Source: Paenibacillus gallinarum (GTDB lineage: Bacteria > Bacillota > Bacilli > Paenibacillales > Paenibacillaceae). From it: DNA of 64,000 nt. The position numbers were made by a program, and so were the translations under genes. The DNA lies in contig NZ_JACSQL010000011.1 in NCBI RefSeq assembly GCF_014836635.1, positions 106,672 to 170,671 of the forward strand, in the 5' to 3' direction. This document shows positions 8,381 through 16,670 of this stretch, in pieces (position 1 is the first letter of the stretch; each line of letters begins with the position of its first letter). The notes beneath the pieces were generated by a model that was not told the origin of the DNA, did no database searches, and worked only from the letters and a program-made list of their open reading frames with translations.

Positions 8381-8527
8381 ATGAATATCGTACATAAAGA
8401 ATGTGGTAACGACTTTGCACCTGAGCAGGTAGTAGTTAAACGTAAGGACCAATATGAAGGGTTAGAATCGTTTGTCTTCGATTGTCCGTGTTGTGGTGCT
8501 GAAACCAATACTATGGATTGTGAGTAG
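8381..8527 (+). CDS. Small zinc-ribbon protein, 48 aa
   Basis: The ATG at 8381 has AGGAGG 9 bases upstream; longer versions starting at 8336 have no ribosome binding site. H-K-E-C near the N-terminus and C-P-C-C near the C-terminus could form one treble-clef-like or ribbon zinc site. It precedes the zinc-ribbon/HTH gene at 8587. Function unknown. Confidence 0.6.
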   Translation: MNIVHKECGNDFAPEQVVVKRKDQYEGLESFVFDCPCCGAETNTMDCE

Positions 8528-8586
8528 GTCTAATGTGTAGCACTGATGAATCCGAAATAAAGAAATAGAAAAAAGGTGAGAAAATA

Positions 8587-9075
8587 ATGGGGAGTACTGA
8601 AGCAATATCCATGAAAAGACTCAGGCAACAACGTAGGAAGGACTCCAGGTGTGGAGAATGTGGTGAACAATCTTCTAATACATATTTATGTAATGAATGT
8701 AATGAGAGGAGGGCAGATCAAAAACTTCAACGAAAATTATACAGATTAAGCAAAAACTTGTGTGTACGATGTGGAAATCATCCATCTATAAAGGATAACG
8801 AAAGAAATTTATGTTATGGATGTAATAGTGTCTATCCAAATTTACCGATACGAAGATTAAGGAAATGGAAAGTTAAGAATTATGAGCTATACCATGCAAT
8901 GATGGAGAAGTCTTGTTCAACAAAACAACTTGCCGATTACATAGGAATAAGCGATCGGACTGTATGTAGATGGGTTTTCGACAATGTAGTACCTAAAGAT
9001 GATAATGCTTGGAAGGCAGCTCGATATTTTAATGTGAATGTGACAGATTTATTTAAGGGTTTTGGATTAAAATAA
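8587..9075 (+). CDS. Zinc-ribbon plus helix-turn-helix regulator, 162 aa
   Basis: The N-terminal half has CGECG...CNEC and CVRCG...CYGC, giving two four-cysteine zinc sites (about residues 22-80). The C-terminal half is a Cro/CI-like HTH: K-Q-L-A-D-Y-I-G-I-S-D-R-T-V-C-R-W as the recognition segment, then K-A-A-R-Y-F-N-V-N-V-T-D-L-F. It should be a DNA-binding regulator. AAAGGTGAG lies upstream of the ATG. A decayed copy lies at 10373-10803, so the locus was duplicated. The target is unknown. Confidence 0.8.
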   Translation: MGSTEAISMKRLRQQRRKDSRCGECGEQSSNTYLCNECNERRADQKLQRKLYRLSKNLCVRCGNHPSIKDNERNLCYGCNSVYPNLPIRRLRKWKVKNYELYHAMMEKSCSTKQLADYIGISDRTVCRWVFDNVVPKDDNAWKAARYFNVNVTDLFKGFGLK

Positions 9076-9165
9076 ATTTCATAACTTTAGAGCACAAACC
9101 AATGATGAACATATAAACCATGTAGGGATAATTATTATAATTTTAAGGAGGAAATGATCTACCAC

Positions 9166-9426
9166 ATGAGCAGCTCAGATCTTATGATTTTTGGAATCGA
9201 AATATTAAACTGTGAAGACATTGATGTTTCAGATGCAAGTATTCAATATAATGGAGTTACATTTTTAATCGATTCATTATCCAAATATGATGGAATGACA
9301 ATAGAGGTATTTCATGATTGGACGTTTAAAATTTGGGATGATAAAGGAAATATTTTAGAGACGTTCTTTCTTATTGAAAACGATGAGTTTAGAGAGAAAT
9401 TATATGGAATGTATCCATTAAAATAA
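9166..9426 (+). CDS. Unknown small protein, 86 aa
   Basis: I do not recognise this protein. It is acidic and beta-rich (I-Q-Y-N-G-V-T-F-L-I, I-E-V-F-H-D-W-T-F-K-I-W). The start is uncertain: AAGGAGG (9145-9151) is 2 bases before an ATG at 9154 and 14 bases before the ATG at 9166. I prefer 9166 because 2 bases is too short. Confidence 0.6.
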   Translation: MSSSDLMIFGIEILNCEDIDVSDASIQYNGVTFLIDSLSKYDGMTIEVFHDWTFKIWDDKGNILETFFLIENDEFREKLYGMYPLK

Positions 9427-9488
9427 AAGAAGAGGCTAATAGGGATCGGAATCATACTGGGCAAGGCCCACCAAAGGAGAGAAATAAG

Positions 9489-9905
9489 ATGAATGAAGTA
9501 TGGTTGATCTGTAAAAAAGACGGTAAGGCATCGGCTCATAAACTCGCTGAGCAGGATGTCGAGGGTTATGTAAATGCATTACGAGACAAAGGATTCGAAG
9601 AATTTGAAATTTCCAAGCCAGAATACGGTATTAATAATCAAGGTAGATTTGAAGTTGATTCGAACCATGTCGTTGCTGAATTTGGAACATATGCTGCGCA
9701 TCAACCTGGGTACGAAAAATTTAAGCAATTAGGAGTACTGGATGATTATGTTTACCAGTCGCTAGTTCACATGGGGAATGCCTCTCACCAACTATCATGG
9801 GCGCTTACGGTGCTTGAACATACAGATGTATCTAACGAGTTACAAGAAGAAATCAGACAAGTGGTCACTGCTATCCCTAAACTGCAGGAGAAGCTCAGAA
9901 CGTAG
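9489..9905 (+). CDS. Unknown protein, 138 aa
   Basis: I do not recognise this protein. It has an N-terminal alpha/beta part and a C-terminal long helical part (residues about 90-138) that could be a coiled coil. AAGGAGAG precedes the ATG. A strong bidirectional terminator follows. Confidence 0.65.
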   Translation: MNEVWLICKKDGKASAHKLAEQDVEGYVNALRDKGFEEFEISKPEYGINNQGRFEVDSNHVVAEFGTYAAHQPGYEKFKQLGVLDDYVYQSLVHMGNASHQLSWALTVLEHTDVSNELQEEIRQVVTAIPKLQEKLRT

Positions 9906-9970
9906 TTTCATTTAAATGTGTGATGTACGCATTTTACTTGCCGCAAGTTTTTGCTGACTGATAGAATAAT

Positions 9971-10012
9971 TCAAAAAAGCCAGAGGATAAAATTCCTGTG
10001 GCTTTTTTTGCA
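9971..10012. terminator. Bidirectional terminator
   Basis: AAAAAAGCCA-AGG pairs with CCT-TGGCTTTTTTT between the converging genes 9489-9905 and 10071-10280. Confidence 0.8.
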
Positions 10013-10070
10013 AATAAAACATTTTGATATATTTACCAGTCGTTTTTAAAGTTTTAGTGTTAAAACCTTT

Positions 10071-10280
10071 TTAAAAGTCGTCTTCAATGTCATCTTCATA
10101 ACCATCTTCATATCTCATTTGTGTTTCCCATTCAATATCCGCATCGGATGCATCTTCATCCAATGCTAGCGAATCAGTATAATCCTTTCTTCTCCTAATA
10201 TCCTCATAAATTTCCCACTCTTGATAAGCATCGTGATCCCTTGGATCAGGTGGTGTACTGCGATTATTATTTCTCCCCAT
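10071..10280 (-). CDS. Unknown small acidic protein, 69 aa
   Basis: I do not recognise this protein. It opens with a basic, Asn-rich segment (M-G-R-N-N-N-R-S) and then becomes strongly acidic, ending in a run of Asp and Glu. The ATG at 10280 has AGGAGG upstream; the longer reading from 10313 is not supported. Disordered or DNA-mimic behaviour is possible but only inferred from composition. Confidence 0.6.
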   Translation of the reverse strand: MGRNNNRSTPPDPRDHDAYQEWEIYEDIRRRKDYTDSLALDEDASDADIEWETQMRYEDGYEDDIEDDF

Positions 10281-10372
10281 GACATTTCCTCCTATAAATA
10301 TATCTTGTAGCATTACAAAGATTTATATCGACCTATTGCAATAAAATATGTAATTATTTCAGAGGTTAGGAA

Positions 10373-10803
10373 TATCCGTGGCAAGACTCTAGGTGTGCGG
10401 AATGTGGTGAACAATCTTCTAATATATACTTATGTAAGGAATGTAATGAGAGAAGAGCTGCACAAAAACTTCAACTAAACTTATATACAGATTAAGCAAA
10501 AGCTTGTGTGTACGATGTGGAAATCATCCATCTATTAAGGATAACGAAAGAAATCTATGCTATGGTTGTAATAGTGTTTATCCAAATTTACCGGTACGAA
10601 AATTAAGGAAATGTAAAGTTAAGAATCACGAGCTATATCATACAATGATGGAGAAGCCTTGTTCAACAAAACAACTTGCCGATTACGATCGGACTGTATG
10701 TAGATGGTAGATGGGTTGTCGACAATGTAGTACCTAAAGAGGAAAGGCAGCTCGATATTTCAATGTAAGTGTTACTTTATTTAAGCGTTTTGGATTAAAA
10801 TAA
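10373..10803 (+). pseudogene. Decayed copy of the zinc-ribbon/HTH gene
   Basis: The DNA closely repeats 8630-9075: both cysteine clusters and the HTH segment are recognisable. The start is missing, an in-frame stop follows the first zinc site (TAA near 10495) and the reading frame changes. Several codons of the recognition helix are deleted before a premature TAG near 10710. A further short duplication or insertion (AGATGGTAGATGG) and a deletion near 10741 break the tail. It ends with the same ...GGATTAAAATAAAT sequence as the intact gene, so the duplicated unit included the stop codon. Confidence 0.85.
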
Positions 10804-10944
10804 ATATTTCATAACTTTAGTTCGAAATTTCAACAAATGTTGAGGATAATGGCAATGAAAGCGAGCTACAAGATGGGGGGTGGAATGTTAAGTAGTTTTA
10901 AATAATAATAGAAGATAATAACTTATTCTTATAATAGTGAATGA

Positions 10945-10977
10945 GAAAAACAACCGATATAATTACCGGTTGCAATT
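10945..10977 (-). terminator. Terminator after secreted-protein gene
   Basis: On the minus strand GCAACCGGT pairs with ATCGGTTG around a short AT loop, followed by TTTTTC. Confidence 0.75.
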
Positions 10978-10995
10978 CTCATTATAGATACCTAA

Positions 10996-11691
10996 TTAGG
11001 CATCCACATCTCCAATATAAGTATCATGCATATACCAATTTCCTGTCGCTGTGAATCTCACTTCGATGTGTCCTGAGACGTCTCCGATTAATTTAATATA
11101 TTTGTACTTTGCATCAGCCACAAGATCGTAAGCGGTATCATCTATTTTATAAGCTAATTTATTTGTTATCTCGCCGGTCCATCCGAAAAATCCTGAGGCA
11201 CTTGCACTAATAGGATTTTGTACGGTCTTAATCTTAGTGGTTGAATCATCATAAGTGTATGATGCACTAACATTGATATCATATAACTTAACACCAGCTA
11301 CATTAACAGAGAAGTAACCAGAAGCAGTTTTATTTTGTATAGTTCGTGAATTTGCTGTTTCATTAGAATTAGTTGGTGTTGTAATGCCTCCACCAGCTTC
11401 AACATAAAATCCATTGCCTAAATCAATCTTTTGATATGGGTTTTCACTTGATACATTAAGTTCAGTTAGTGCAATGTTTACATTTTCAATTGTTGGAATT
11501 TCATCTAGAGTGAACGATTTACCTATTTTTTTTAATTCTGAGTTATTGTTCAAACTCTCAACTGATATAAGAGGACTATTGTTTGTTACCTCCTTAGTTG
11601 ATCCAGAATCAGCATAGGCACTTCCTGCGATTAAACCGGTAAATAGAGCTGCTGTTGTTAATACTTTGGCTACTTTTGTAAGGTTTTTCAT
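10996..11691 (-). CDS. Secreted protein of unknown function, 231 aa
   Basis: A typical Sec signal peptide opens the protein: K-N-L-T-K-V-A-K-V, a hydrophobic core, then S-A-Y-A-D as a signal peptidase I site (about residue 27/28). The mature part is rich in Ser, Thr, Asn and Tyr with alternating hydrophobic residues, as in an extracellular beta-sandwich. Repeated SASY/SASA-type strands occur near residues 150-175. No catalytic motif is visible. TAGGAGG precedes the ATG. The adjacent 11784-12194 gene is divergent and encodes a membrane protein, so they may share a control region. Confidence 0.75.
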   Translation of the reverse strand: MKNLTKVAKVLTTAALFTGLIAGSAYADSGSTKEVTNNSPLISVESLNNNSELKKIGKSFTLDEIPTIENVNIALTELNVSSENPYQKIDLGNGFYVEAGGGITTPTNSNETANSRTIQNKTASGYFSVNVAGVKLYDINVSASYTYDDSTTKIKTVQNPISASASGFFGWTGEITNKLAYKIDDTAYDLVADAKYKYIKLIGDVSGHIEVRFTATGNWYMHDTYIGDVDA

Positions 11692-11783
11692 ATAATTCCT
11701 CCTAAAATGTATTTGAGTACATTATAAATTATACTATAATAAGTAATAATTAGGAGATAGTTTCCATATAGAGAGGTGAAAAT

Positions 11784-12194
11784 ATGAATAAATATGTATT
11801 ATTTTCGACAAAACTAGCTATCTACTTGACAATTATCTTTATTATGATAGATCTTTCTTTTAAGTTTCAAAAATATCTGATTAATGAAATTTCTAACGAT
11901 CTTGTTATCTTGATGTCTCCTATAATCCCTTTTTTATTATTTGGTTTTATTGGGGGTTTTTATCCTGTTATAAATAGGAGAACAACAAATAAAAAAAGAG
12001 GATATCGTAAAAATCATTCAAAAAAATTGTATGCAATAATTATTTCATCCTTACTCATCACATTAATATTTGTTCTTTTGAGTTTATACACCAGTCTGTT
12101 TACAATGAATTTATTATTGGGATTTTTAACATATGGTTTGTGGATAGCGACAGGATTTCTAACATCGCAGCTATTAGCCAGTAGAAAGGTCTAA
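11784..12194 (+). CDS. Four-helix membrane protein, 136 aa
   Basis: Four hydrophobic segments lie at about residues 8-25, 42-62, 82-103 and 108-128. A very basic cytoplasmic-type loop sits between helices 2 and 3 (N-R-R-T-T-N-K-K-R-G-Y-R-K). No family recognised. AGAGGTG precedes the ATG. It is divergent from the secreted-protein gene; an immunity or accessory role for that protein is a guess. Confidence 0.7.
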   Translation: MNKYVLFSTKLAIYLTIIFIMIDLSFKFQKYLINEISNDLVILMSPIIPFLLFGFIGGFYPVINRRTTNKKRGYRKNHSKKLYAIIISSLLITLIFVLLSLYTSLFTMNLLLGFLTYGLWIATGFLTSQLLASRKV

Positions 12195-12275
12195 GTTACA
12201 ACCTTTTGCATTTACAAAACAAACTTCATTGAGGAGGCCCAAGCAAACAAAGAAGTCCGTTTATGATAGATACAA

Positions 12276-12315
12276 TACAAACCCAGCGCCAATGCGGTGT
12301 TGGGTTTGTTTAAAA
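12276..12315. terminator. Bidirectional terminator
   Basis: CAAACCCAGCGCC pairs with GGTGTTGGGTTTG (one mismatch) with flanking A/T runs, between converging genes. Confidence 0.75.
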
Positions 12316-12333
12316 TGTTGTGATGAGCCTCTA

Positions 12334-13203
12334 TTATTTAATATTCTCGTTTTTTCCTTCAGTTGTCGTATCATTAGTTTTTTTTTGTTTTTTCATATTA
12401 TTTTCTAATTCATAAATTTTTTGAATTTTTTCTTGCCAAATCAGTTTTTCTTCTAGTATAGCCTCTTTCAAAGATAAAGCATGCTCTCGTTTTAAGCTCT
12501 CCGTAATTTGCTTGAATTCAAATTCCTTTCGATCTAGTTTTTCTTCAGCCTCTTTAATTTGGATTTCACTATTCTTTTTAAATTGAGTAAATTCATCTTT
12601 TTGCTTACTAACGATTTCCTCTAAATATGATATATCCTCCTTATGCTTACCCTTCAGATTATTCATTTCAATTTTCAATTGTTCATTCTCTTTTTTTAAT
12701 TCATTAAAAGCCTCTACCTCTTTTTCCAGTGTTTGAATTTTATCATTTAAGAGTCGGTTCATTTCATCCAAGGTTTCTGCTGACTTAGCATACTGATTCA
12801 TCATTACCTGAAGATCTTTATTTTCAAGAATAGTACGATCTAACTCTTCAGTATATTTCTTGTTTTCGTTTGTAAGATCAGCCACCTGACCCTTAAGATC
12901 TTTCAATTCGATTTTAGAAACTTCCACTAACTTTTTAGCTTCCTCTTTGCTCTCAATTACAGCTGTTTCTCCACGCTGATACATTCTGATAAACAAATTA
13001 AAAATGATATTCATGTGTTTCTCTAGATCCTTTAAGTCATATTCAAGCTCTGGGTTCGTTTCACGAATGTTATGTAAGGCTTCTAACGCCATAAGAGACT
13101 TGAGCCACTCAGCGCCCTCCATACCTGACTCTGCTATCTTCTCATTCACTATTTTTTTAAAATCACTATCCATTTTAATTGATTTAACATCGTCTTTAGC
13201 CAT
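12334..13203 (-). CDS. Coiled-coil plasmid protein with ribbon-helix-helix-like N-terminus, 289 aa
   Basis: The ATG at 13203 has AAAGGAG upstream; the longer reading from 13314 runs through the promoter. The first 45 residues look like a ribbon-helix-helix unit: a short strand (K-S-I-K-M-D), a helix, a Gly turn and a second helix. From about residue 80 to the end it is a nearly continuous Lys/Glu coiled coil with leucine heptads. This architecture recalls KfrA-type plasmid maintenance proteins, although KfrA uses a different DNA-binding head. Its promoter carries four copies of an 8-bp motif (13219-13267), which fits autorepression by an RHH dimer array. A segregation or filament role is inferred. 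Confidence 0.7.
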   Translation of the reverse strand: MAKDDVKSIKMDSDFKKIVNEKIAESGMEGAEWLKSLMALEALHNIRETNPELEYDLKDLEKHMNIIFNLFIRMYQRGETAVIESKEEAKKLVEVSKIELKDLKGQVADLTNENKKYTEELDRTILENKDLQVMMNQYAKSAETLDEMNRLLNDKIQTLEKEVEAFNELKKENEQLKIEMNNLKGKHKEDISYLEEIVSKQKDEFTQFKKNSEIQIKEAEEKLDRKEFEFKQITESLKREHALSLKEAILEEKLIWQEKIQKIYELENNMKKQKKTNDTTTEGKNENIK

Positions 13204-13218
13204 TAAACATTCTCCTTT

Positions 13219-13267
13219 CAGTAAACCAGTAAACCCTTGATATATATAGTAGTTTACCGGTTTACCG
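13219..13267 (-). promoter_or_regulatory. Operator of four 8-bp GTTTACYG repeats
   Basis: CAGTAAAC CAGTAAAC (13219-13234) and GTTTACCG GTTTACCG (13252-13267) are two tandem 8-bp repeats in inverted orientation around an AT-rich TATATATAG core that could serve as a -10 region. They lie 16-64 bases upstream of the coiled-coil protein start. RHH repressors such as MetJ and omega bind tandem 7-8-bp boxes of this kind. Confidence 0.65.
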
Positions 13268-13347
13268 TATAATTTAGTATAACTATAACACAAAAATTGA
13301 AGTCCATATAGCATGTATTTTGCGCAAATAGGTGGTATAATAACAAA

Positions 13348-13394
13348 AGAATCCTAAGTTCCGATAATATAAAGGTATCGGAACTTAGGATTCT
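13348..13394. repeat. Perfect 19-bp inverted repeat
   Basis: AGAATCCTAAGTTCCGATA (13348-13366) is exactly complementary to TATCGGAACTTAGGATTCT (13376-13394) with a 9-base loop. It lies between the divergent coiled-coil and recombinase genes. There is no T run on either side, so it is not a normal terminator. It could be a recombinase site, a cruciform or a structured leader. The remainder of 13395-13626 shows nothing else I can name. Confidence 0.8.
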
Positions 13395-13626
13395 ATAGAA
13401 AAAGAGGGAGGGGATGTGATGTTTGTTGATGTGTGAGATGAAGAGAGATACGAGAAAGAAGAAGGAACTATGAAGATACGGGATCAGGTCTATTCTTAAT
13501 TGTATTCCCAAAAGAAAGGTTTTTATTCTTAGACATTCAAAAAAAGGCCCTGGTTAGTTATTAGTGCAATACAATATAAATCAGGTAAGGATCTTAGTCA
13601 CTAGATTTGATATTGGAGGGGTTTAA

Positions 13627-14628
13627 ATGAACGATGGTATGCCTAACTTAGGAGTCACTTCAACTGAAAAACATGATCGTACACTACAAGTAGATGTTGG
13701 TGAAACACTATCAAATCTTATGGACCAAGCCAATACATATATATCAGCTGCAAAAGCTAAAAATACCGTGCGTTCATATCAATCAGACTGGAGACATTTT
13801 ACATCATGGTGCGAAAACTTTGGATTAGCTTCGTTACCTACTACCGAGGAGACTTATGCGCTCTACCTTACGAATCTTGCTAAAGACGGATTTAAAGCAA
13901 GCACAATTCAAAGACGGATAAGTGCCATTTCCCAAGCACATACTGCTGCGGGTTATGAGTCACCTAACACCAATAAAATTCGTATGGTATGGGCTGGTAT
14001 TAAACGTACGATCGGAACTGAAGAAAAAGGAAAAGAGCCTATCATCCTAGATATACTTAAACAAATTCTGGATGTCATCCCTGATCGACTCTTAGGGATT
14101 CGAGATCGTGCATTACTCTTACTTGGATTTGCAGGTGCTTTCCGGAGAAGTGAACTTATAGGTATTGATGTAGAGGATATTAAGACAGTTAAAGAAGGAA
14201 TTGTGATTTCTCTAAAATCTTCTAAGACAAACCAAGAAGGAAAAAAAGAAGTAGTAGCTATTCCATATGGAGAAAATCCGGATACATGTCCTGTTCATGC
14301 TATTAATAAGTGGTTAGAAGTTGCTAATATATCAGAAGGAGCCTTGTTTAGATCCATTAATAGGCATGGGCAAGTTTCTGAGAAGAGATTATCTAGTAAA
14401 GCAGTCTCTATTATAGTAAAACGATATATGAATGTTGTAGGTCTTAATGAAGAGGACTATGCAGGGCATAGTTTACGTTCTGGGTTTGCGACAACTGCAG
14501 CCATGCTAGGAAAAAGTGAAAGATCGATAATGAAGCAATCTCGTCATAAATCTGCTTATATGGTTCGGAAATATATAAGACATACCTCCTTATTTGAAGA
14601 AAATGCAGCTACAGATATTGGATTATAA
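13627..14628 (+). CDS. Tyrosine recombinase/integrase, 333 aa
   Basis: This is a phage-integrase/XerCD-type tyrosine recombinase. The N-terminal SAM-like core-binding domain covers about residues 30-125. The catalytic domain has Arg174 in F-R-R-S-E-L, Lys200 in S-S-K-T-N, H281-x-L-R284 in A-G-H-S-L-R-S-G-F, His307 in S-R-H-K-S and the nucleophile Tyr316 in R-K-Y-I-R. All expected residues are present, so it should be active. Its length is normal for the family. GGAGGGG lies upstream of the ATG. On a plasmid it could resolve dimers or move a cassette. A perfect 19-bp inverted repeat lies 230 bases upstream. Confidence 0.9.
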   Translation: MNDGMPNLGVTSTEKHDRTLQVDVGETLSNLMDQANTYISAAKAKNTVRSYQSDWRHFTSWCENFGLASLPTTEETYALYLTNLAKDGFKASTIQRRISAISQAHTAAGYESPNTNKIRMVWAGIKRTIGTEEKGKEPIILDILKQILDVIPDRLLGIRDRALLLLGFAGAFRRSELIGIDVEDIKTVKEGIVISLKSSKTNQEGKKEVVAIPYGENPDTCPVHAINKWLEVANISEGALFRSINRHGQVSEKRLSSKAVSIIVKRYMNVVGLNEEDYAGHSLRSGFATTAAMLGKSERSIMKQSRHKSAYMVRKYIRHTSLFEENAATDIGL

Positions 14629-14694
14629 GAGAGGTAGAGTCCAGAAACATAAGGTTTTACCGGAGATTGTTATTTTAAATGAAAGGATGACATC

Positions 14695-14949
14695 ATGATG
14701 CCTACACTATGGACTGGAAGAAGCAAAAAGAGCAATACGAAAAGAAAAAAGGGAGCAAAACCAGCTCCACCGAAGAAACTTACAAAATCTCAAAGTACCT
14801 CCCAACGTATACAAGCAGAGATGCGAGCAAAAAAAAGGTACGATGCGCGTGTATGGAAAGGTTTTGGCGAACCGCAACCGGCTGGAAAAGTTAAAAAATA
14901 TACTCTGTCCCCTGAAGAAATAGAAGAACTACTTAACAAAAAAGTATAA
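14695..14949 (+). CDS. Small very basic protein, 84 aa
   Basis: Lys and Arg dominate the first 55 residues (S-K-K-S-N-T-K-R-K-K-G). A short C-terminal helix, S-P-E-E-I-E-E-L-L-N-K, follows. AAGGATGAC lies before tandem ATGs at 14695 and 14698. A 61-codon ORF in another frame overlaps but has no ribosome binding site. It follows the recombinase by 66 bases and may be co-transcribed. Nucleic acid binding is suggested by charge only. Confidence 0.6.
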   Translation: MMPTLWTGRSKKSNTKRKKGAKPAPPKKLTKSQSTSQRIQAEMRAKKRYDARVWKGFGEPQPAGKVKKYTLSPEEIEELLNKKV

Positions 14950-15034
14950 TCCACTAAATAAACCGGCGGCCACAGTCACATCAACGATTTATCTGTTTGG
15001 ATAATTATAGTCTTCTGAAGGAGATAAAATACTA

Positions 15035-16273
15035 ATGTATGATGAAGAGATTCACATTTGTAATGATTGTTATGAAATATTCACTAATTTTCTAGAAGTG
15101 AATGGCCATGTTGATATTGAAGATTATTGCACATCATTAGAAAATAACGAAGATTCTTTAAATTGTGAAATTTGTAAAAGTAGCAGTAGTGAATATGTTT
15201 ATTCCAATATAGGATCTATTATTATAGACGTGGCTGACGAATTATCAAAAGATATAAGCGGTTGCGAATTTTGTGAAGGTTTTGATCGTGCTAACTTTGT
15301 TCATGCATTCAATAAAGATACGGATCTTACTTCAAGAATGGATTTAGATGATTGTAACGGGAGCACTGTATCAGAATATTTACAAGAGCACGAACAAGAA
15401 GTTCCTTTTGAACTTGTAAATTTCTTCGCAAAGTTAATAATCTGTCCTTGCGGATATGGCCGAGAGTCCAATCATCGCAAAAATAATCCCACCGGGGGTG
15501 TGTTCAATTGTTACAGTGATATTTACACGGAAAGCGATATGAATAATTTCTATGGTTTTGAATATGAAAGATTCTCTGAGTTTGGTAAAAAATATGGTGA
15601 ATATTTTTCTCCTCAAGAATTATTGGACTTTAAGGAACACATTTCAAAATATCCATTATTGGCATTCAACCATGCAGTGGGGGAAGCCATTTTTAATACT
15701 ATAAAAAAACATTTTGAAGCAGGAGAATATAAAACGGTCCTACCAGGAACCGCTACCTTATACAGAGGAAGATCACGAAAAAGAGATGTAATAAATTCTT
15801 ATAGCGATGCAGACATGTGGTCACCACCACCTGGGTTATCGTCTCATGGACGTTTTAATAGCGTAGGATTTTCTATACTTTACTTAAGTAACCATATAGA
15901 TGCTATCCCATATGAAATTAATCCATTGACAGATGAAGTTATTGACATAGCAGAGTTTAAATTGAAGAATGAAATAAAAATATTTGATATAGGAAATTTT
16001 GACGGTGAATTCAGCGGATTTTTTGAAGAAAAAAATGTAGAGACTAAATTATTGAAACAAGCATACTTGCTACCAAATTATATTGGAGTTTGTTGTAATT
16101 ACCTCGGATATGATGGAGTCATGTATGAAGGTGTTCATCAAAAATCAGCAGGTAAAGAATACTCGAATTATGCACTATTTAATATTAATAAAGAAGATAG
16201 TACATTGAGCGTCAACAGCATTACAGCTTATGATTTAAGTTTCCATATTGATTTAATAAAGAACTATTTTTAA
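15035..16273 (+). CDS. RES-domain protein with cysteine-rich N-terminus, 412 aa
   Basis: The C-terminal part (from about residue 240) has the RES pattern: L-Y-R-G-R (R244), G-R-F-N-S-V-G (R273), I-L-Y-L-S (Y283) and a conserved Glu (E294). RES toxins (Xre-RES systems) degrade NAD+, and longer RES proteins are tied to defence. The first 140 residues hold four Cys pairs (C9/C12, C44/C47, C77/C80, C137/C139) that could bind zinc, as in the HEPN/RES-type N-terminal domains of large RES proteins. No Xre-type antitoxin lies next to it. AAGGAG precedes the ATG. An NAD-depleting toxin or defence effector is the best guess. Confidence 0.75.
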   Translation: MYDEEIHICNDCYEIFTNFLEVNGHVDIEDYCTSLENNEDSLNCEICKSSSSEYVYSNIGSIIIDVADELSKDISGCEFCEGFDRANFVHAFNKDTDLTSRMDLDDCNGSTVSEYLQEHEQEVPFELVNFFAKLIICPCGYGRESNHRKNNPTGGVFNCYSDIYTESDMNNFYGFEYERFSEFGKKYGEYFSPQELLDFKEHISKYPLLAFNHAVGEAIFNTIKKHFEAGEYKTVLPGTATLYRGRSRKRDVINSYSDADMWSPPPGLSSHGRFNSVGFSILYLSNHIDAIPYEINPLTDEVIDIAEFKLKNEIKIFDIGNFDGEFSGFFEEKNVETKLLKQAYLLPNYIGVCCNYLGYDGVMYEGVHQKSAGKEYSNYALFNINKEDSTLSVNSITAYDLSFHIDLIKNYF

Positions 16274-16514
16274 ATAATTGGGATGTGAAATTTTGTGTGC
16301 TTTGCAAGTTGCCAAACCTTTGTTGTCCATCAGATCCAGAACACAGGACATAGGCAGCATAAAAGCAATGTTTACCTATTAAAATCTATGAGAAGTGAGA
16401 ATTGAAGGTCTGATAGTGACTATTAGAGCTACATTTAGTACAAGAAAACTACACAGCATGGAATTTCAGAATGATTCAGGGTTTATTCTCTTGACTCGCT
16501 GTCTATACTGGGAG

Positions 16515-16580
16515 TAAGCGTTCGGCGGCCGCCATACATACGCTAAAACAAATGAGATGCGCATCTCTATTTTTGTTATT
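16515..16580 (+). ncRNA. Possible very small RNA
   Basis: TATACT (16504-16509) precedes two compact palindromes: GGCGGCCGCC (16524-16533) and GAGATGCGCATCTC (about 16554-16567). The second is followed by TATTTTTGTT like a terminator. The implied transcript is about 65 bases. The -35 box is weak. The rest of 16274-16600 shows nothing I recognise. Confidence 0.3.
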
Positions 16581-16599
16581 CCAAAGGCCACGGAAGATA

Positions 16600-16641
16600 A
16601 AAATAAGCCAGATACCTATAGAGTATCTGGCTTATTTGTGT
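16600..16641. terminator. Bidirectional terminator
   Basis: AAATAAGCCAGATAC pairs exactly with GTATCTGGCTTATTT around a 7-base loop. Confidence 0.85.
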
Positions 16642-16670
16642 TGCCTGTAGATCCGTTTTGATGGATTTAG

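Noticed and set aside
14709..14894. Alternative ORF of 61 codons overlapping 14695-14949
   Set aside because: No ribosome binding site of its own; the 14695 frame has AAGGATGAC upstream.
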